Origin: CAVVIG01 sp050249955
Lineage (GTDB): Bacteria; Acidobacteriota; Vicinamibacteria; Vicinamibacterales; CAVVIG01
NCBI GenBank assembly: GCA_050249955.1
Contig: JBFWPN010000008.1
Span: forward strand, 207,906-271,905
DNA length: 64,000 nt
Direction of reading: 5' to 3'
Shown: one piece after another, positions 50,881-59,978 of the stretch
Layout: each line of letters opens with the position of its first letter
Position numbering within the stretch: position 1 is the first letter of the stretch
The notes under the pieces: generated by a model
Seen by the model: only the letters and a program-made list of their open reading frames with translations
Databases searched by the model: none
What the model was told of the DNA's origin: nothing
Translations under genes and position numbers: made by a program

Positions 50881-51234
50881 TCACTGGTGGATCCGGAACG
50901 CGAGCTGCACGACGTCACTCACCGCGACGAGCGACAGGGTACCGCCTGACGCCTGCATCCCTGCCTCGGCGTCGCGCAACGCCGTGAGCCCGGCACTGCT
51001 GATGTAGTCCACCAGGGAGAGGTCGAGCCGCAGGTGCCGGTGCACGGCTGCGGCGGCCGCCAGGGCCTGCCGGAAGGTGGCGGCCCCTTCCACGCCGAGG
51101 CGGCCGGCAATGACGAGGGTGGGCACCTCGGACGTGTGGTCGAGGTGATGATGCACGCTCCAGACCTGGTCGGCAGACGCGGAGGCCACGGGTTGGTGCG
51201 GTAATCTTACCAAGCTCACCCATGCGCCTCCCAC
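50881..51234 (-). CDS. STAS-domain protein (anti-sigma antagonist-like)
   Basis: Up to 117 residues, with the start uncertain: the ATG at 51234 overlaps the divergent peptidase gene by 13 bases, and GTGs at 51219, 51189 and 51156 are possible. The STAS fold is shown by PTLVIAGRLGVEGAATFRQAL, HLRLDLSLVDYISSAGLTALRDAEAG and LSLVAVSDVV. The SSAGL motif carries the serine that RsbW-type kinases phosphorylate. No kinase, phosphatase or sigma factor adjoins; the RsbW-like gene in this window is at 14512-14952. Confidence 0.85.
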   Translation of the reverse strand: MGGAWVSLVRLPHQPVASASADQVWSVHHHLDHTSEVPTLVIAGRLGVEGAATFRQALAAAAAVHRHLRLDLSLVDYISSAGLTALRDAEAGMQASGGTLSLVAVSDVVQLAFRIHQ

Positions 51235-54170
51235 ACGGGCTTCGCGCCTGCCTTGCCCTCGCCGCGTCGCTCCTGTGGGCCGTGGAGGCGCGGGCGCAGC
51301 TCGCCGCGGCCGAGACGGTGGACGCCACGCTGGTCTACGCAGAGGGCACCCAGTCCTTCATCGCGCCGTACGCGCAGCGCACCATCCAGAACGCCCTGGC
51401 CTTCCACCGTCGCCTGTTCGATTACACCCCGGGCGAGCGGATGACGGTGCTGCTGACCGACATCTCGGACGCGGGCAACGCCTCCGCCGAGACGGTGCCC
51501 CACAACCTCGTCATCGCCAGGCTCGCGCCGCTCAGCTTCGCCTACGAGACGTTCACGGCGAACGAACGCATGAACTACCTGATGAACCACGAGTTCGTGC
51601 ACATCGTCACGTCGGACCGCGCCGGTGGCCGAGATCGGCTGTTCCGCCGGCTGTTCGCCGGCAAGGTGGCGCCCTCGGCAGAACGCCCCGAGTCGCTCGC
51701 CTACTTCTACCTGACGTCGCCGCGGCGGGCGACCCCCCGGTGGTATCAGGAAGGCATCGCCGTGTTTCTCGACACCTGGATGGCCGGCGGCCTCGGTCGC
51801 GCCCAGGGACCCTACGACGAGATGGTGTTCCGGGCCATGGTGCTCGACCACAGCCGCTTCGCCGACCCGCTCGGCCTGTCGTCCGAGCTGACCAAGACCG
51901 ACTTCCGCCTGGAGTCGAACTCGTACCTCTATGGCGGACGCTTCATGAACTACCTGGCGTACCAGTACTCGCCCGAGGCGCTGCTGCGATGGGTGTCGCG
52001 CACCGATGGCTCGAAGGCCTACTACGCCTCGCAGTTCCGCCGCGTGTTCGGCATGCCGCTGGAACGCGCGTGGCAGGACTGGGTGTCGTTCGAGCAGGAC
52101 TTCCAGGCGCGCAACATCGCGGCCATCCGGAAGTATCCGGTGACGCCACACGCCGACGTGTCGCGCCGCGCGCTGGGTTCGCTCTCGCGGGCGTTCGTCG
52201 ACCCGGACGAGCAGGTTCTCTATGCCGGCATCAACTATCCCGGCACGCTGGGCTACCTCGGCGCGATTTCACTCGAGGACGGGTCGGTCCGCCGGATCAG
52301 GGACATCAAGGGCCCTCGCATCTACACGGTGACCTCCCTGGCCTTCGACCCGAAGGCCAGGGTGCTCTTCTACACCGCGGACAATGGCGCCTACCGCGAC
52401 CTGCTGCGAATCGATCCGAAGACCGGCCGGCAGCGCGTGCTCTTCCGCGACCTGCGCGTGGGCGACCTCGCGTTCAACCGGTCCGACGCGTCGCTCTGGG
52501 GCATCCGCGTGTTCAACGGGCTGTGCACGCTGGTCCGGATCCCCGCGCCCTATACCGAGTGGAAGCAGGTGTACTCGTGGCCCTATGGCGAGGTCGTGTA
52601 CGACCTCGACATCTCGCCGGACGGGACGCGCGTGGCGCTCGCCCTGGGCGAGATCAACGGCCGCCAGACGCTGCGCGTGTTCCCGACCGCCTCGCTCCTG
52701 CGGGGCGATGCCACGCCGGAGCGCACGTTCGAACTCGGCACCGCGATCCCGTCGAACTTCACGTTCTCCCCGGACGGCCGGTACCTCTACGGCAGCTCGT
52801 ACTACACCGGCGTGTCGAACATCTTCCGCGTCCCGGTGGCGGGTGGCGAGATGCAGGCCCTGACCAACAGCGAGACCGGCTTCTTCCAGCCGCTCGTGAT
52901 GCCGGACGGCTCGCTCATCGTCTTCCGCTACACGGGCGACGGCTTCGTGCCGGCGCGGCTGCCGTCCGTGTCGCCGCTCGAGGACCTGAGCGCCATCACA
53001 TTCCTGGGCCACGAGACCGTGGAGCGGCGGCCGATCCTGAAGACCTGGATGGCCGGAACGCCGGGCGCCGTGCAGCTCGAGCCGATCGCGCGCGGCACGC
53101 GGCCCTACCGTCCGTTCACCCGGCTGCGGCTCGAGTCGATCTACCCCCTGGTGGACGGCTACAGGGACACGGTCTCGGTCGGTGGGCACGTCCGCCTGTC
53201 GGATCCGGTCGGCTTCAACCGGCTCACCATCAACGCGGGCGTCTCACCGTTCCGCGGCGTCGCCGATGACGAGCGTGTACACCTGCGGGCGGAGTACACG
53301 CGCTACGACTGGACGGCCAGGGCCGCGCTGAACGACACCGACTTCTACGACCTGTTCGGCCCGACCAAGACCAGCCGCAAGGGCTACTCGGTGTCGCTCG
53401 GCCACACCAGCCTGCTGCTGTACGACGATCCGCGCCAGTTGAGGCTCGACGTGCGCGGCCAGATCTCGGGCAACCTCGACCGGCTCCCGGAGTTCCAGAA
53501 CGTGGCCGTGGACGTGACACGGCTCGGAACCGTGACGAGCACGCTGGCCTACGCCAACGTGCGCCGCTCACTCGGTGCCGTGGACGACGAGGCCGGCCAG
53601 CGGTGGTCCATCGTCGCCAGGGGCGACCGCGTGAACGGCACCACCTACGCCCGGCTGCGCGGCGGCTGGGACGTGGGGCTGCCGCTGCCCCTCGGGCATG
53701 CGTCGGTGTGGTTCCGTGGCGCGGCGGGCCTGTCGCCACAGGCGGCATCGCAACCGTTCGCGAACTTCTATTTCGGCGGCTTCGGCAACAACTACGTCGA
53801 CTACCGCGACGAGAAGCGCTACCGCGAGTACTCGGCGTTTCCGGGGGTGGCGATCAACGAGTTGTCGGGGCGGAACTTCGTGAAGGGCACGGCGGAACTG
53901 AACCTGCCGCCGCTGCGCTTCTCACGGGCGGGCACACCGGGCTTCTACGCCTCGTGGCTGCGGCCCGCGCTGTTCGTATCGGCCCTGCGCACCAACCTGG
54001 ACGACCCGTCGATGCGGCGGGAGGCGGTCAGCGCCGGGGCGCAGGTCGACCTCCGCATCACGGCGATGTCGACCGTCGATCTCACGCTTTCGCTCGGGAC
54101 CGCGGTGGTCTACCAGCGGGGCACGAACCCGCGACGGCAGGTCATGGCGTCGCTCACCCTGTTGCGCTGA
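51222..54170 (+). CDS. Secreted HExxH metallopeptidase fused to beta-propeller and barrel-like region
   Basis: 982 residues. Signal peptide (1-26, ending ARAQ). Residues about 30-300 form a gluzincin-type peptidase: MNHEFVHIV (zinc His123 and His127, catalytic Glu124) and the third ligand Glu177 in WYQEGIAVFLDTW. Residues about 310-600 contain TolB/WD40-like blades (LYAGINYPGTLGYLGAI, YDLDISPDGTRVALALG, NFTFSPDGRYLYGSS). The last 350 residues are rich in amphipathic beta strands (VHLRAEYTRYDWTARAAL, RQVMASLTLLR) like an outer-membrane barrel. A surface protease anchored by its own barrel is inferred. A PrsW-like protease gene follows. Confidence 0.88.
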   Translation: MRLPHGLRACLALAASLLWAVEARAQLAAAETVDATLVYAEGTQSFIAPYAQRTIQNALAFHRRLFDYTPGERMTVLLTDISDAGNASAETVPHNLVIARLAPLSFAYETFTANERMNYLMNHEFVHIVTSDRAGGRDRLFRRLFAGKVAPSAERPESLAYFYLTSPRRATPRWYQEGIAVFLDTWMAGGLGRAQGPYDEMVFRAMVLDHSRFADPLGLSSELTKTDFRLESNSYLYGGRFMNYLAYQYSPEALLRWVSRTDGSKAYYASQFRRVFGMPLERAWQDWVSFEQDFQARNIAAIRKYPVTPHADVSRRALGSLSRAFVDPDEQVLYAGINYPGTLGYLGAISLEDGSVRRIRDIKGPRIYTVTSLAFDPKARVLFYTADNGAYRDLLRIDPKTGRQRVLFRDLRVGDLAFNRSDASLWGIRVFNGLCTLVRIPAPYTEWKQVYSWPYGEVVYDLDISPDGTRVALALGEINGRQTLRVFPTASLLRGDATPERTFELGTAIPSNFTFSPDGRYLYGSSYYTGVSNIFRVPVAGGEMQALTNSETGFFQPLVMPDGSLIVFRYTGDGFVPARLPSVSPLEDLSAITFLGHETVERRPILKTWMAGTPGAVQLEPIARGTRPYRPFTRLRLESIYPLVDGYRDTVSVGGHVRLSDPVGFNRLTINAGVSPFRGVADDERVHLRAEYTRYDWTARAALNDTDFYDLFGPTKTSRKGYSVSLGHTSLLLYDDPRQLRLDVRGQISGNLDRLPEFQNVAVDVTRLGTVTSTLAYANVRRSLGAVDDEAGQRWSIVARGDRVNGTTYARLRGGWDVGLPLPLGHASVWFRGAAGLSPQAASQPFANFYFGGFGNNYVDYRDEKRYREYSAFPGVAINELSGRNFVKGTAELNLPPLRFSRAGTPGFYASWLRPALFVSALRTNLDDPSMRREAVSAGAQVDLRITAMSTVDLTLSLGTAVVYQRGTNPRRQVMASLTLLR

Positions 54171-54192
54171 GGCAGGAGGCTCGAGACCGTCC

Positions 54193-55233
54193 ATGCTGGC
54201 CGCGGCGGTGGCGCTCGTTCCGGTGGTGCTCTTCCTGGGGCTGCTGGTGCTGCTGGACAGCTTCAAGCTGGTACGCGGCACGGCCGTGGCGTTTGCGATC
54301 GGCTGCGGCGCGGCGGCGGCAGTTGCGGCCATCCCGCTGACGCGCGGTGTCGAGTCGACGCTCCAGCTGTCGCCGCAGGCCGTGGTGCGGTACGCCGGAC
54401 CGCTGCTCGAAGAGGCGCTGAAGCTCCTGCTGATCGCGTTCCTGCTCAGCCGACGTCGGGTAGGGTTCCTGGTGGATGCGGGCGTGCTCGGCTTCGCCAC
54501 CGGCGCCGGCTTCGCACTGGCGGAGAACCTCGTGTTCCTGGGTGCGCTGGAGCGCGGCAACCTGTGGCTGTGGATGGTGCGCGGCGTCGGCACGGCCATC
54601 CTGCACGGCGGCACCACTTCGGTGGCGGCGATGCTGGCCAAGCAGCTGGTGGACGCCGCACCGGCCCGGCTCGCACGCGCACTGCTGGCCGGGCTTGCCA
54701 TGGCCACTGTCCTGCACTCGGCCTACAACCACCTGCTGCTGCCGCCCGTGATGGCCACCCTCGTCCTGCTGATCGTCTTCTCGCTGCTGGTGCTGGTGCT
54801 GTTCGAACGCAGCGAGGCGGCCACGCGCGAGTGGGTGGGGGCCGGGCTCGACCTCGACGTGGAACTCCTCGACCTGCTGTCGTCCGAGGCGTTCCATGGC
54901 ACCCGGTTCGGTCGCTACCTCGCGGAACTGCGCGAGCGCTTCCCCGGTCCCGTGGTGGTGGACATGTTCTGCCTGCTGAGGCTCGAACTGGAACTCGCGG
55001 TGCAGGCCAAGGCGCTGCTGATCACGCGCAAGGCGGGACTGGACATGCCCGTGCATCCGGACGTGACCGCGGGCCTGCGCGAACTCGATCATCTGCGTGC
55101 ATCCATCGGTCCGACCGGGCTGCTCGCGCTGAAGCCGCTCCATGTCACGTCGCACCGCGACGACTGGCATCGCTACCTCGTGGCGGAGACGCACGGCGCG
55201 CGCTGGTGGGTGCGCTTGATCCGGCGCGTCTGA
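54193..55233 (+). CDS. PrsW-like intramembrane metalloprotease
   Basis: 346 residues. The N-terminal half is a bundle of about seven helices with all four PrsW motifs: EExxK (73-77, LLEEALKLL), FAxxEN (107-112, FALAEN), HGxxT/S (138-143, HGGTTS) and HSxxN (175-179, HSAYN). These belong to the CAAX-protease/bacteriocin-processing superfamily of glutamate proteases. The C-terminal 140 residues are soluble and helical and of unknown use. In Bacillus PrsW cleaves an anti-sigma factor. Here it follows the large secreted peptidase by 22 bases and may process that protein or a membrane regulator. Confidence 0.9.
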   Translation: MLAAAVALVPVVLFLGLLVLLDSFKLVRGTAVAFAIGCGAAAAVAAIPLTRGVESTLQLSPQAVVRYAGPLLEEALKLLLIAFLLSRRRVGFLVDAGVLGFATGAGFALAENLVFLGALERGNLWLWMVRGVGTAILHGGTTSVAAMLAKQLVDAAPARLARALLAGLAMATVLHSAYNHLLLPPVMATLVLLIVFSLLVLVLFERSEAATREWVGAGLDLDVELLDLLSSEAFHGTRFGRYLAELRERFPGPVVVDMFCLLRLELELAVQAKALLITRKAGLDMPVHPDVTAGLRELDHLRASIGPTGLLALKPLHVTSHRDDWHRYLVAETHGARWWVRLIRRV

Positions 55234-55250
55234 ACCCGCCAGGCCTTCAC

Positions 55251-55268
55251 GCCCTCCCGGCCTGCCCG
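55251..55268. repeat. Short nonamer C-rich repeat at a gene end
   Basis: CCTCCCGG and CCTGCCCGG followed by CCC, a few bases beyond the stop of the minus-strand amidohydrolase. The core CCTGCCCGGCCC is shared with the repeat near 18440, which sits at the same place relative to its gene. Confidence 0.4.
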
Positions 55269-55271
55269 GCC

Positions 55272-56645
55272 CTACTTCCCCTCTCGCCTGAATTCCTTCG
55301 CCATGCGCTCGCGGTCGAGTGCCGCCCCCTTCAGGTAGACCCTGTCGATCCGGCGCGTATTGCGGATGTCGTCGAGCGGGTTCGCGGTGAGCACCAGAAA
55401 GTCCGCGCTCTTGCCGACGGCGATCGAGCCCAGGTCGGTCGCGCCCAAGAGCTGCGCCGCCCGTGAGGTGGCGGCGACGATCGCCTCCGCTGGCGGGACA
55501 CCCGACTGTACCCAGCGGGTCAGCTCGTGGTGATCGGCCCAGCCGAAGGCATGGCGTGCGTCGATGCCGGCGTCTGTCCCCAGCACGAGGCGGGCCCCGG
55601 CGGCGAGGTACTTCGGCAGGTTGTTCGCGAGGTTGCGCTCACGCGTGGCCACCGCGTCGGGGGCGCGGGGGGCGCAGTCCTTCTCGCGGATCTCGTGGAG
55701 TGTCTCGCGCGGATAGGTGCTGTCGACGAACGGGTCGCCGTCGCAGGCCTCGCTGCGATCCCCGAGGCCGATCACCGTGGTCCAGTACGGCTTCTTCTCG
55801 CGGAGCAGCGCCATCAGCTCCTCGTCGATCGGCTCGTTCTGCACCGTGTGCACAAGGACGTCGGCGCCCGCCCGCACGACCGCCTTCTGGTCGGCCATCT
55901 GGATGGCATGTGCGTGGACGAGCATGCCGTTCCGGTGCGCCTCGTCGATGACGGCGTTGTAGACCTCCGGGGTCATCTTCGGGTAGGTGCCCCGTCGGTC
56001 GTCCACCCAGATCTTCACCTGGCGGATGCCCTTCGCCAGCATTCCCTGCACCGCGGCGCGCGCCTGGGCAGCCGTGGTCACCTCGTAGACGACCTTGAGC
56101 TCGTTGGTGGCCTTGATGAGGATGGCGTCGGGACCGCCGTTGGGCGGTGCCATGCCGGGCATGAAGAAGAACCGCGAGGCCGCGGCGAACCGTCCTGCCT
56201 GCTGGTCGCGCACGAACTGGATGGCGGCGTCCGTCGGGCTGCTGCCGACCGATTGCGTGGCCGCCACGCCGTAGTAGGCCTGGCGCCTCAGGTGGTCGAG
56301 GACGTTCTCCGGCGTGTAGTTCGTCGCGCCCCAGCTCGTGTAGCCCTCGTAGCCGATGTGCACGTGCGCGTTCACCAGCGCGGGCATGATCGTCCGCCCG
56401 GCCAGCTGGACCCGCGCGGCGCCCCGCGGCACCGGCACCGTGCCGGCCGTGCCCACGGCGGTGAACCGGCCGTCCTGCACCACCACGACACCCGATTCGA
56501 TCGGGGCCGACCCGTCGCCGATGATGATCCGGGCGCCTTCGTAGACGACAGGCCTGGATGAGGGGCGCTGCTGCGCCCGGGCTGCGGTGGCAACCGCAAG
56601 GAGTGCCGCGAACGCTGCACAGAGTGGAAGATGTCTGGTGATCAT
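55272..56645 (-). CDS. Secreted amidohydrolase (imidazolonepropionase/prolidase-like)
   Basis: About 457 residues from the ATG at 56645. Signal peptide (about 1-25, ending ATAARAQ). A composite-domain start (YEGARIIIGDGSAPIESGVVVVQDGRFTAVG) is followed by the metal motif NAHVHIGYEG, HAHAIQMAD and VHTVQNEP as further metal histidines, and GTDAGIDARHAFG with the catalytic Asp. The closing strands read GKSADFLVLTANPLDDIRN. The lysine usually carbamylated may be in QVKIWVDD. Secreted relatives hydrolyse peptides or cyclic amides; substrate unknown. It is divergent from the double-VOC gene. Confidence 0.92.
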   Translation of the reverse strand: MITRHLPLCAAFAALLAVATAARAQQRPSSRPVVYEGARIIIGDGSAPIESGVVVVQDGRFTAVGTAGTVPVPRGAARVQLAGRTIMPALVNAHVHIGYEGYTSWGATNYTPENVLDHLRRQAYYGVAATQSVGSSPTDAAIQFVRDQQAGRFAAASRFFFMPGMAPPNGGPDAILIKATNELKVVYEVTTAAQARAAVQGMLAKGIRQVKIWVDDRRGTYPKMTPEVYNAVIDEAHRNGMLVHAHAIQMADQKAVVRAGADVLVHTVQNEPIDEELMALLREKKPYWTTVIGLGDRSEACDGDPFVDSTYPRETLHEIREKDCAPRAPDAVATRERNLANNLPKYLAAGARLVLGTDAGIDARHAFGWADHHELTRWVQSGVPPAEAIVAATSRAAQLLGATDLGSIAVGKSADFLVLTANPLDDIRNTRRIDRVYLKGAALDRERMAKEFRREGK

Positions 56646-56718
56646 GGGTTGGGCGCGTCCAGGGCGCACGGCGCGCCCTCCGGATCGAGGGTGGCGCGAG
56701 CGCATTGTGCAACGCGAC

Positions 56719-56753
56719 TTTTGCGTTTGGCAATTCGCCCTTCGCAATTGCCG
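56719..56753. repeat. Heptanucleotide tandem repeat with embedded inverted repeat
   Basis: TTTTGCG, TTTGGCA, ATTCGCC, CTTCGCA and ATTGCCG follow with 7-bp period. GGCAATT (56729-56735) and AATTGCC (56746-56752) within it form a perfect inverted repeat. It lies between two divergent genes, so it may also be an operator. Confidence 0.6.
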
Positions 56754-56829
56754 GTCCGGTATGAGAGTCTGTCCCCCGACTGTGCGGGATTCGCCCGAGT
56801 CCGGGCGACCATTTTCGGAGGCTCTCCTG

Positions 56830-57648
56830 ATGCGACGGTTGATGTTCCTGGCGCTCTGCGCGCCGCTGGCGGTGCTGGCCCAGGCCGGTGCGGCACACGC
56901 GCAGGCCACGTTCCCCTACGACCACGTGCACCTCAACGTGCCCGACCCGGCGGCGGCGTCGGCCTGGTATGAGAAGAACTTCGGCGGTCGCCGGATCACC
57001 GAGGCGCCGGACCGCCTGATGTACGGCAGCACGCGGCTGATGTTCCTGCGCATGGCCAACGCCCAGCCGAGTGCCGGCAGCGCCGTGGACCACATCGGCT
57101 TCTCGGTCACCGACATCGACGCGACCTTCCGCAACTTCGCCGCGGCCGGCGTGAAGATCACCACCCCGGTGCGCGATCTCCCGGGTGTGTTCAAGCTGGG
57201 GTTCGTCGAGGACCCGTGGGGCACGCGTATCGAGGTGGTGCAGGATCCCGAGTTGCTGGGGCTCCACCACATCCACATGCGGGGGCCGGATCCGGAGGCG
57301 GTGTTCACCTGGCTGCTGGACAAGTTCGGCGGTCAGCGCACCCAGTTGAAGGGACGCCTGGACGCGGTGAAGTACAGCGCGGCCGGATTCAGCGACATGT
57401 GGATCCTGGTGCAGCGCGGCGACGCCACGCCGAGCGAAGGGCACGCCATCGACCACATCGGCTGGCGCTCCACCGGCCAGCTCGCGGCGACGATGAGCGG
57501 GTTGAAGGCGAAGGGGGTGACCGTGACCACCGAGCCGCGGCCCCTCCCGCTGCCGAACGGGCCGACGATCCACTTCAGCTACGTGGCCGGTCCGGCGGGC
57601 GCGAAGATCGAGCTGGTCGAACGCCCGGGACTGAAGCCGGGGGAGTAA
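56830..57648 (+). CDS. Secreted protein with two glyoxalase/VOC domains
   Basis: 272 residues. The ATG at 56830 has GGAG upstream and is followed by a signal peptide (about 1-25, ending AHAQ). Two VOC modules: FPYDHVHLNVPDPAAASAWYEKNFGG to WGTRIEVVQDP (about 27-135) and LGLHHIHMRGPDPEAVFTWLLDKFGG to AKIELVERPG (about 137-265). Paired His and Glu residues at the start and end of each module could hold one metal. Export of a VOC protein is uncommon; it may act on an aromatic or keto compound in the periplasm. Function unknown. Confidence 0.87.
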   Translation: MRRLMFLALCAPLAVLAQAGAAHAQATFPYDHVHLNVPDPAAASAWYEKNFGGRRITEAPDRLMYGSTRLMFLRMANAQPSAGSAVDHIGFSVTDIDATFRNFAAAGVKITTPVRDLPGVFKLGFVEDPWGTRIEVVQDPELLGLHHIHMRGPDPEAVFTWLLDKFGGQRTQLKGRLDAVKYSAAGFSDMWILVQRGDATPSEGHAIDHIGWRSTGQLAATMSGLKAKGVTVTTEPRPLPLPNGPTIHFSYVAGPAGAKIELVERPGLKPGE

Positions 57649-57655
57649 GGGCCAC

Positions 57656-57683
57656 GGGGCTCCGGGCTCCGGGCTTCAGGGCG
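57656..57683. repeat. Heptanucleotide tandem repeat (CGGGCTC type)
   Basis: GGGGCTC, CGGGCTC, CGGGCTT and CAGGGCG begin eight bases after the stop of the double-VOC gene. Confidence 0.55.
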
Positions 57684-57820
57684 GGTCGGCTTCGGCCCGG
57701 AGTCGACCGCGCCCAAGTTCCACCTTCTCAGTTCCCCATTCTTTGTGTATCGTTCGCGCGGACACCGGCGGCCCGGCGCAGCATGGTCCTGCGTCCGCCC
57801 GTCGGGGGCGTGGAGACTAC

Positions 57821-59962
57821 ATGTCACGAACACTCTTCAAGACCCTGCCGGCGGTCGTGCTGCTCGGGGCCGGGCTCGTCTGGACCGGCACGCATGTCAC
57901 GGGCCAGAGCAGCCCCCTTCCGAGCACGAAGAACGGCGAATGGCCGATGTACACGGCCGACCTCGCGGGCAGCAAGTACTCGCCGCTCGACCAGATCAAC
58001 GCCAGCAACTTCAACAAGCTCGAGGTGGCCTGGCGCCTGAAGACCGACAACTTCGGCACGCGGCCGGAGTACAAGCTCGAAGCCACGCCCATCATGGTGA
58101 AGGGTGTGCTGTACATGACGGCCGGCACCCGCCGCTCGGTCATCGCCGTCGACGCCAAGTCGGGCGAGATCATGTGGAGCCACAGCTTCCGCGAAGGGGT
58201 GCGCGCCGCCATCGCCCCGCGCCAGCTCTCGGGCCGCGGCGTGTCGTACTGGACCGACGGCCGCGGTGACGAGCGCATCATCTACGTCACCACCGGGTAC
58301 CGGATGGTCGCGCTCAACGCGAAGAACGGCCAGGTGATCTCCTCCTTCGGCACCAACGGCGTCGTCGACCTGAAGGACGGTGCGGTGTTCGGCAACCGCC
58401 AGCCGATCGACAAGGAGACCGGCGAGATCGGCCTCCACTCCACCCCCACCATCACCAAGGACACCATCATCGTGGGCTCCTCCTTCAAGGAAGGCATGAC
58501 GGTGATGACGCACAACAACACGAAGGGGCTCGTGCGCGCCTTCGACGTGCGGACCGGCAAGCTGATCTGGACGTTCAACACCATTCCGCGGCCGGGTGAG
58601 TTCGGCAACGACACGTGGGAGAACGACTCGTGGGCCGTCAACGGCAACACGGGCGTGTGGACGCAGATCTCGGTGGACGAGGACGCCGGGCTCGCGTACC
58701 TGCCGGTCGAGACGCCCACCTCGGACTTCTACGGCGGCCATCGCCATGGCAACAACCTCTTCGCGGAGAGCATCGTCGCCGTCGACGTGAAGACCGGCCA
58801 GCGCAAGTGGCACTTCCAGATGATCCACCACGGGATCTGGGACCACGACAACTCGTCGGCGTCGCTGCTGGTCGACGCGACGATCAACGGGCAGCCGCGC
58901 AAGCTGCTGGCCCAGCCGAGCAAGCAGGGCTGGCTGTACGTGTTCGACCGCCTCACCGGGCAGCCCATCTGGCCGATCGAGGAGAAGCCGATGCCGGCCT
59001 CCGATGTGCCGGGTGAGAAGGCCGCGCCGACGCAGCCGATTCCGTCGCGGCCGGCGCCCTACTCCCGGACCCACATCTCCATGGACGATCTCATCGACTA
59101 CACGCCGGCCCTGCGCGCCGAGGCGCTGGAGAAGCTGAAGCGCTATCGGTGGGAGCAGTCGCCCTACGTGCCGCTGATCATGGGCAACGTCAACGGTCGC
59201 TACGGCACGGTGAACATCGGCAACACGGGCGGCGGCGTGAACTGGGCCGGATCGTCGTTCGACCCCGAAACCCACATCGCGTACATCCAGGCGGCCAACG
59301 CGGGCGTCACCGCGGGTTCGCTGCGCAAGCCGCCGGCCGGCTTCTCGGACATCGACTACGTCTCGGGTGTCGAGGGCACCGCGTTCCGCGTGGCGGAAGG
59401 CCCGGGCTTCGGCAGCGCCGCCGACGCACCGCCGGTCAGCGCCAGCGAGGAGCGGCTGCGTCGGGCAAACCTGGGCGACCAGTCGCGCCTGCCGGTCGTG
59501 CCGGCGCTCAACGACGTGCAGGGGCTGCCGATCGTCAAGCCGCCCTACGGCGTGCTCGCGGCCATCGACCTCAACTCGGGCGACATGAAGTGGCGCGTGC
59601 CGCACGGCGATACGCCGGACGCCATCCGCAACAGCCCGCTGCTCGCCGGGCTGAACATCCCGAAGACCGGCCAGCAGGGCAGCGTCGGCCTCATGGTCAC
59701 CAAGACGCTCGTCGTCCTGGGCGACCCGCAGGTGACGACCATGCCGGGCCGTGGCCGCGGGGCGATGTTCCGCGCCTACGACAAGCAGACCGGCCAGGAA
59801 GTGGGCGCCGTCCAGATGCCGGCCGCGCAGAGCGGCTCGCCCATGACCTACATGGTCGACGGCCGGCAGTACATGATCGTGGACGTGTCGGGCGGCAACT
59901 ACTCGGGTGAGTTCATCGCCTTCGCGCTGCCCCAGGCCGAAGTGCGCCGCACGGCGAACTGA
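57821..59962 (+). CDS. PQQ-dependent dehydrogenase, soluble type without heme (copy 1)
   Basis: 713 residues, ATG with GGAG six bases upstream; signal peptide (1-29, ending HVTGQ). The eight-bladed propeller is shown by NGEWPMYTADLAGSKYSPLDQI, tryptophan-docking blades such as GKLIWTFNTIPRPGEFG and GQRKWHFQMIHHGIWDHD, and a last blade GSPMTYMVDGRQYMIVDVSG. It belongs to the glucose-dehydrogenase-like quinoprotein branch, but the N-terminal membrane helices of Gcd are absent and no CxxCH heme motif is present. It should therefore be periplasmic and pass electrons to a separate cytochrome. Substrate, an alcohol or sugar, unknown. A 12-bp hairpin follows. Confidence 0.93.
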   Translation: MSRTLFKTLPAVVLLGAGLVWTGTHVTGQSSPLPSTKNGEWPMYTADLAGSKYSPLDQINASNFNKLEVAWRLKTDNFGTRPEYKLEATPIMVKGVLYMTAGTRRSVIAVDAKSGEIMWSHSFREGVRAAIAPRQLSGRGVSYWTDGRGDERIIYVTTGYRMVALNAKNGQVISSFGTNGVVDLKDGAVFGNRQPIDKETGEIGLHSTPTITKDTIIVGSSFKEGMTVMTHNNTKGLVRAFDVRTGKLIWTFNTIPRPGEFGNDTWENDSWAVNGNTGVWTQISVDEDAGLAYLPVETPTSDFYGGHRHGNNLFAESIVAVDVKTGQRKWHFQMIHHGIWDHDNSSASLLVDATINGQPRKLLAQPSKQGWLYVFDRLTGQPIWPIEEKPMPASDVPGEKAAPTQPIPSRPAPYSRTHISMDDLIDYTPALRAEALEKLKRYRWEQSPYVPLIMGNVNGRYGTVNIGNTGGGVNWAGSSFDPETHIAYIQAANAGVTAGSLRKPPAGFSDIDYVSGVEGTAFRVAEGPGFGSAADAPPVSASEERLRRANLGDQSRLPVVPALNDVQGLPIVKPPYGVLAAIDLNSGDMKWRVPHGDTPDAIRNSPLLAGLNIPKTGQQGSVGLMVTKTLVVLGDPQVTTMPGRGRGAMFRAYDKQTGQEVGAVQMPAAQSGSPMTYMVDGRQYMIVDVSGGNYSGEFIAFALPQAEVRRTAN

Positions 59963-59978
59963 CCCTCGCGTCGATGCA

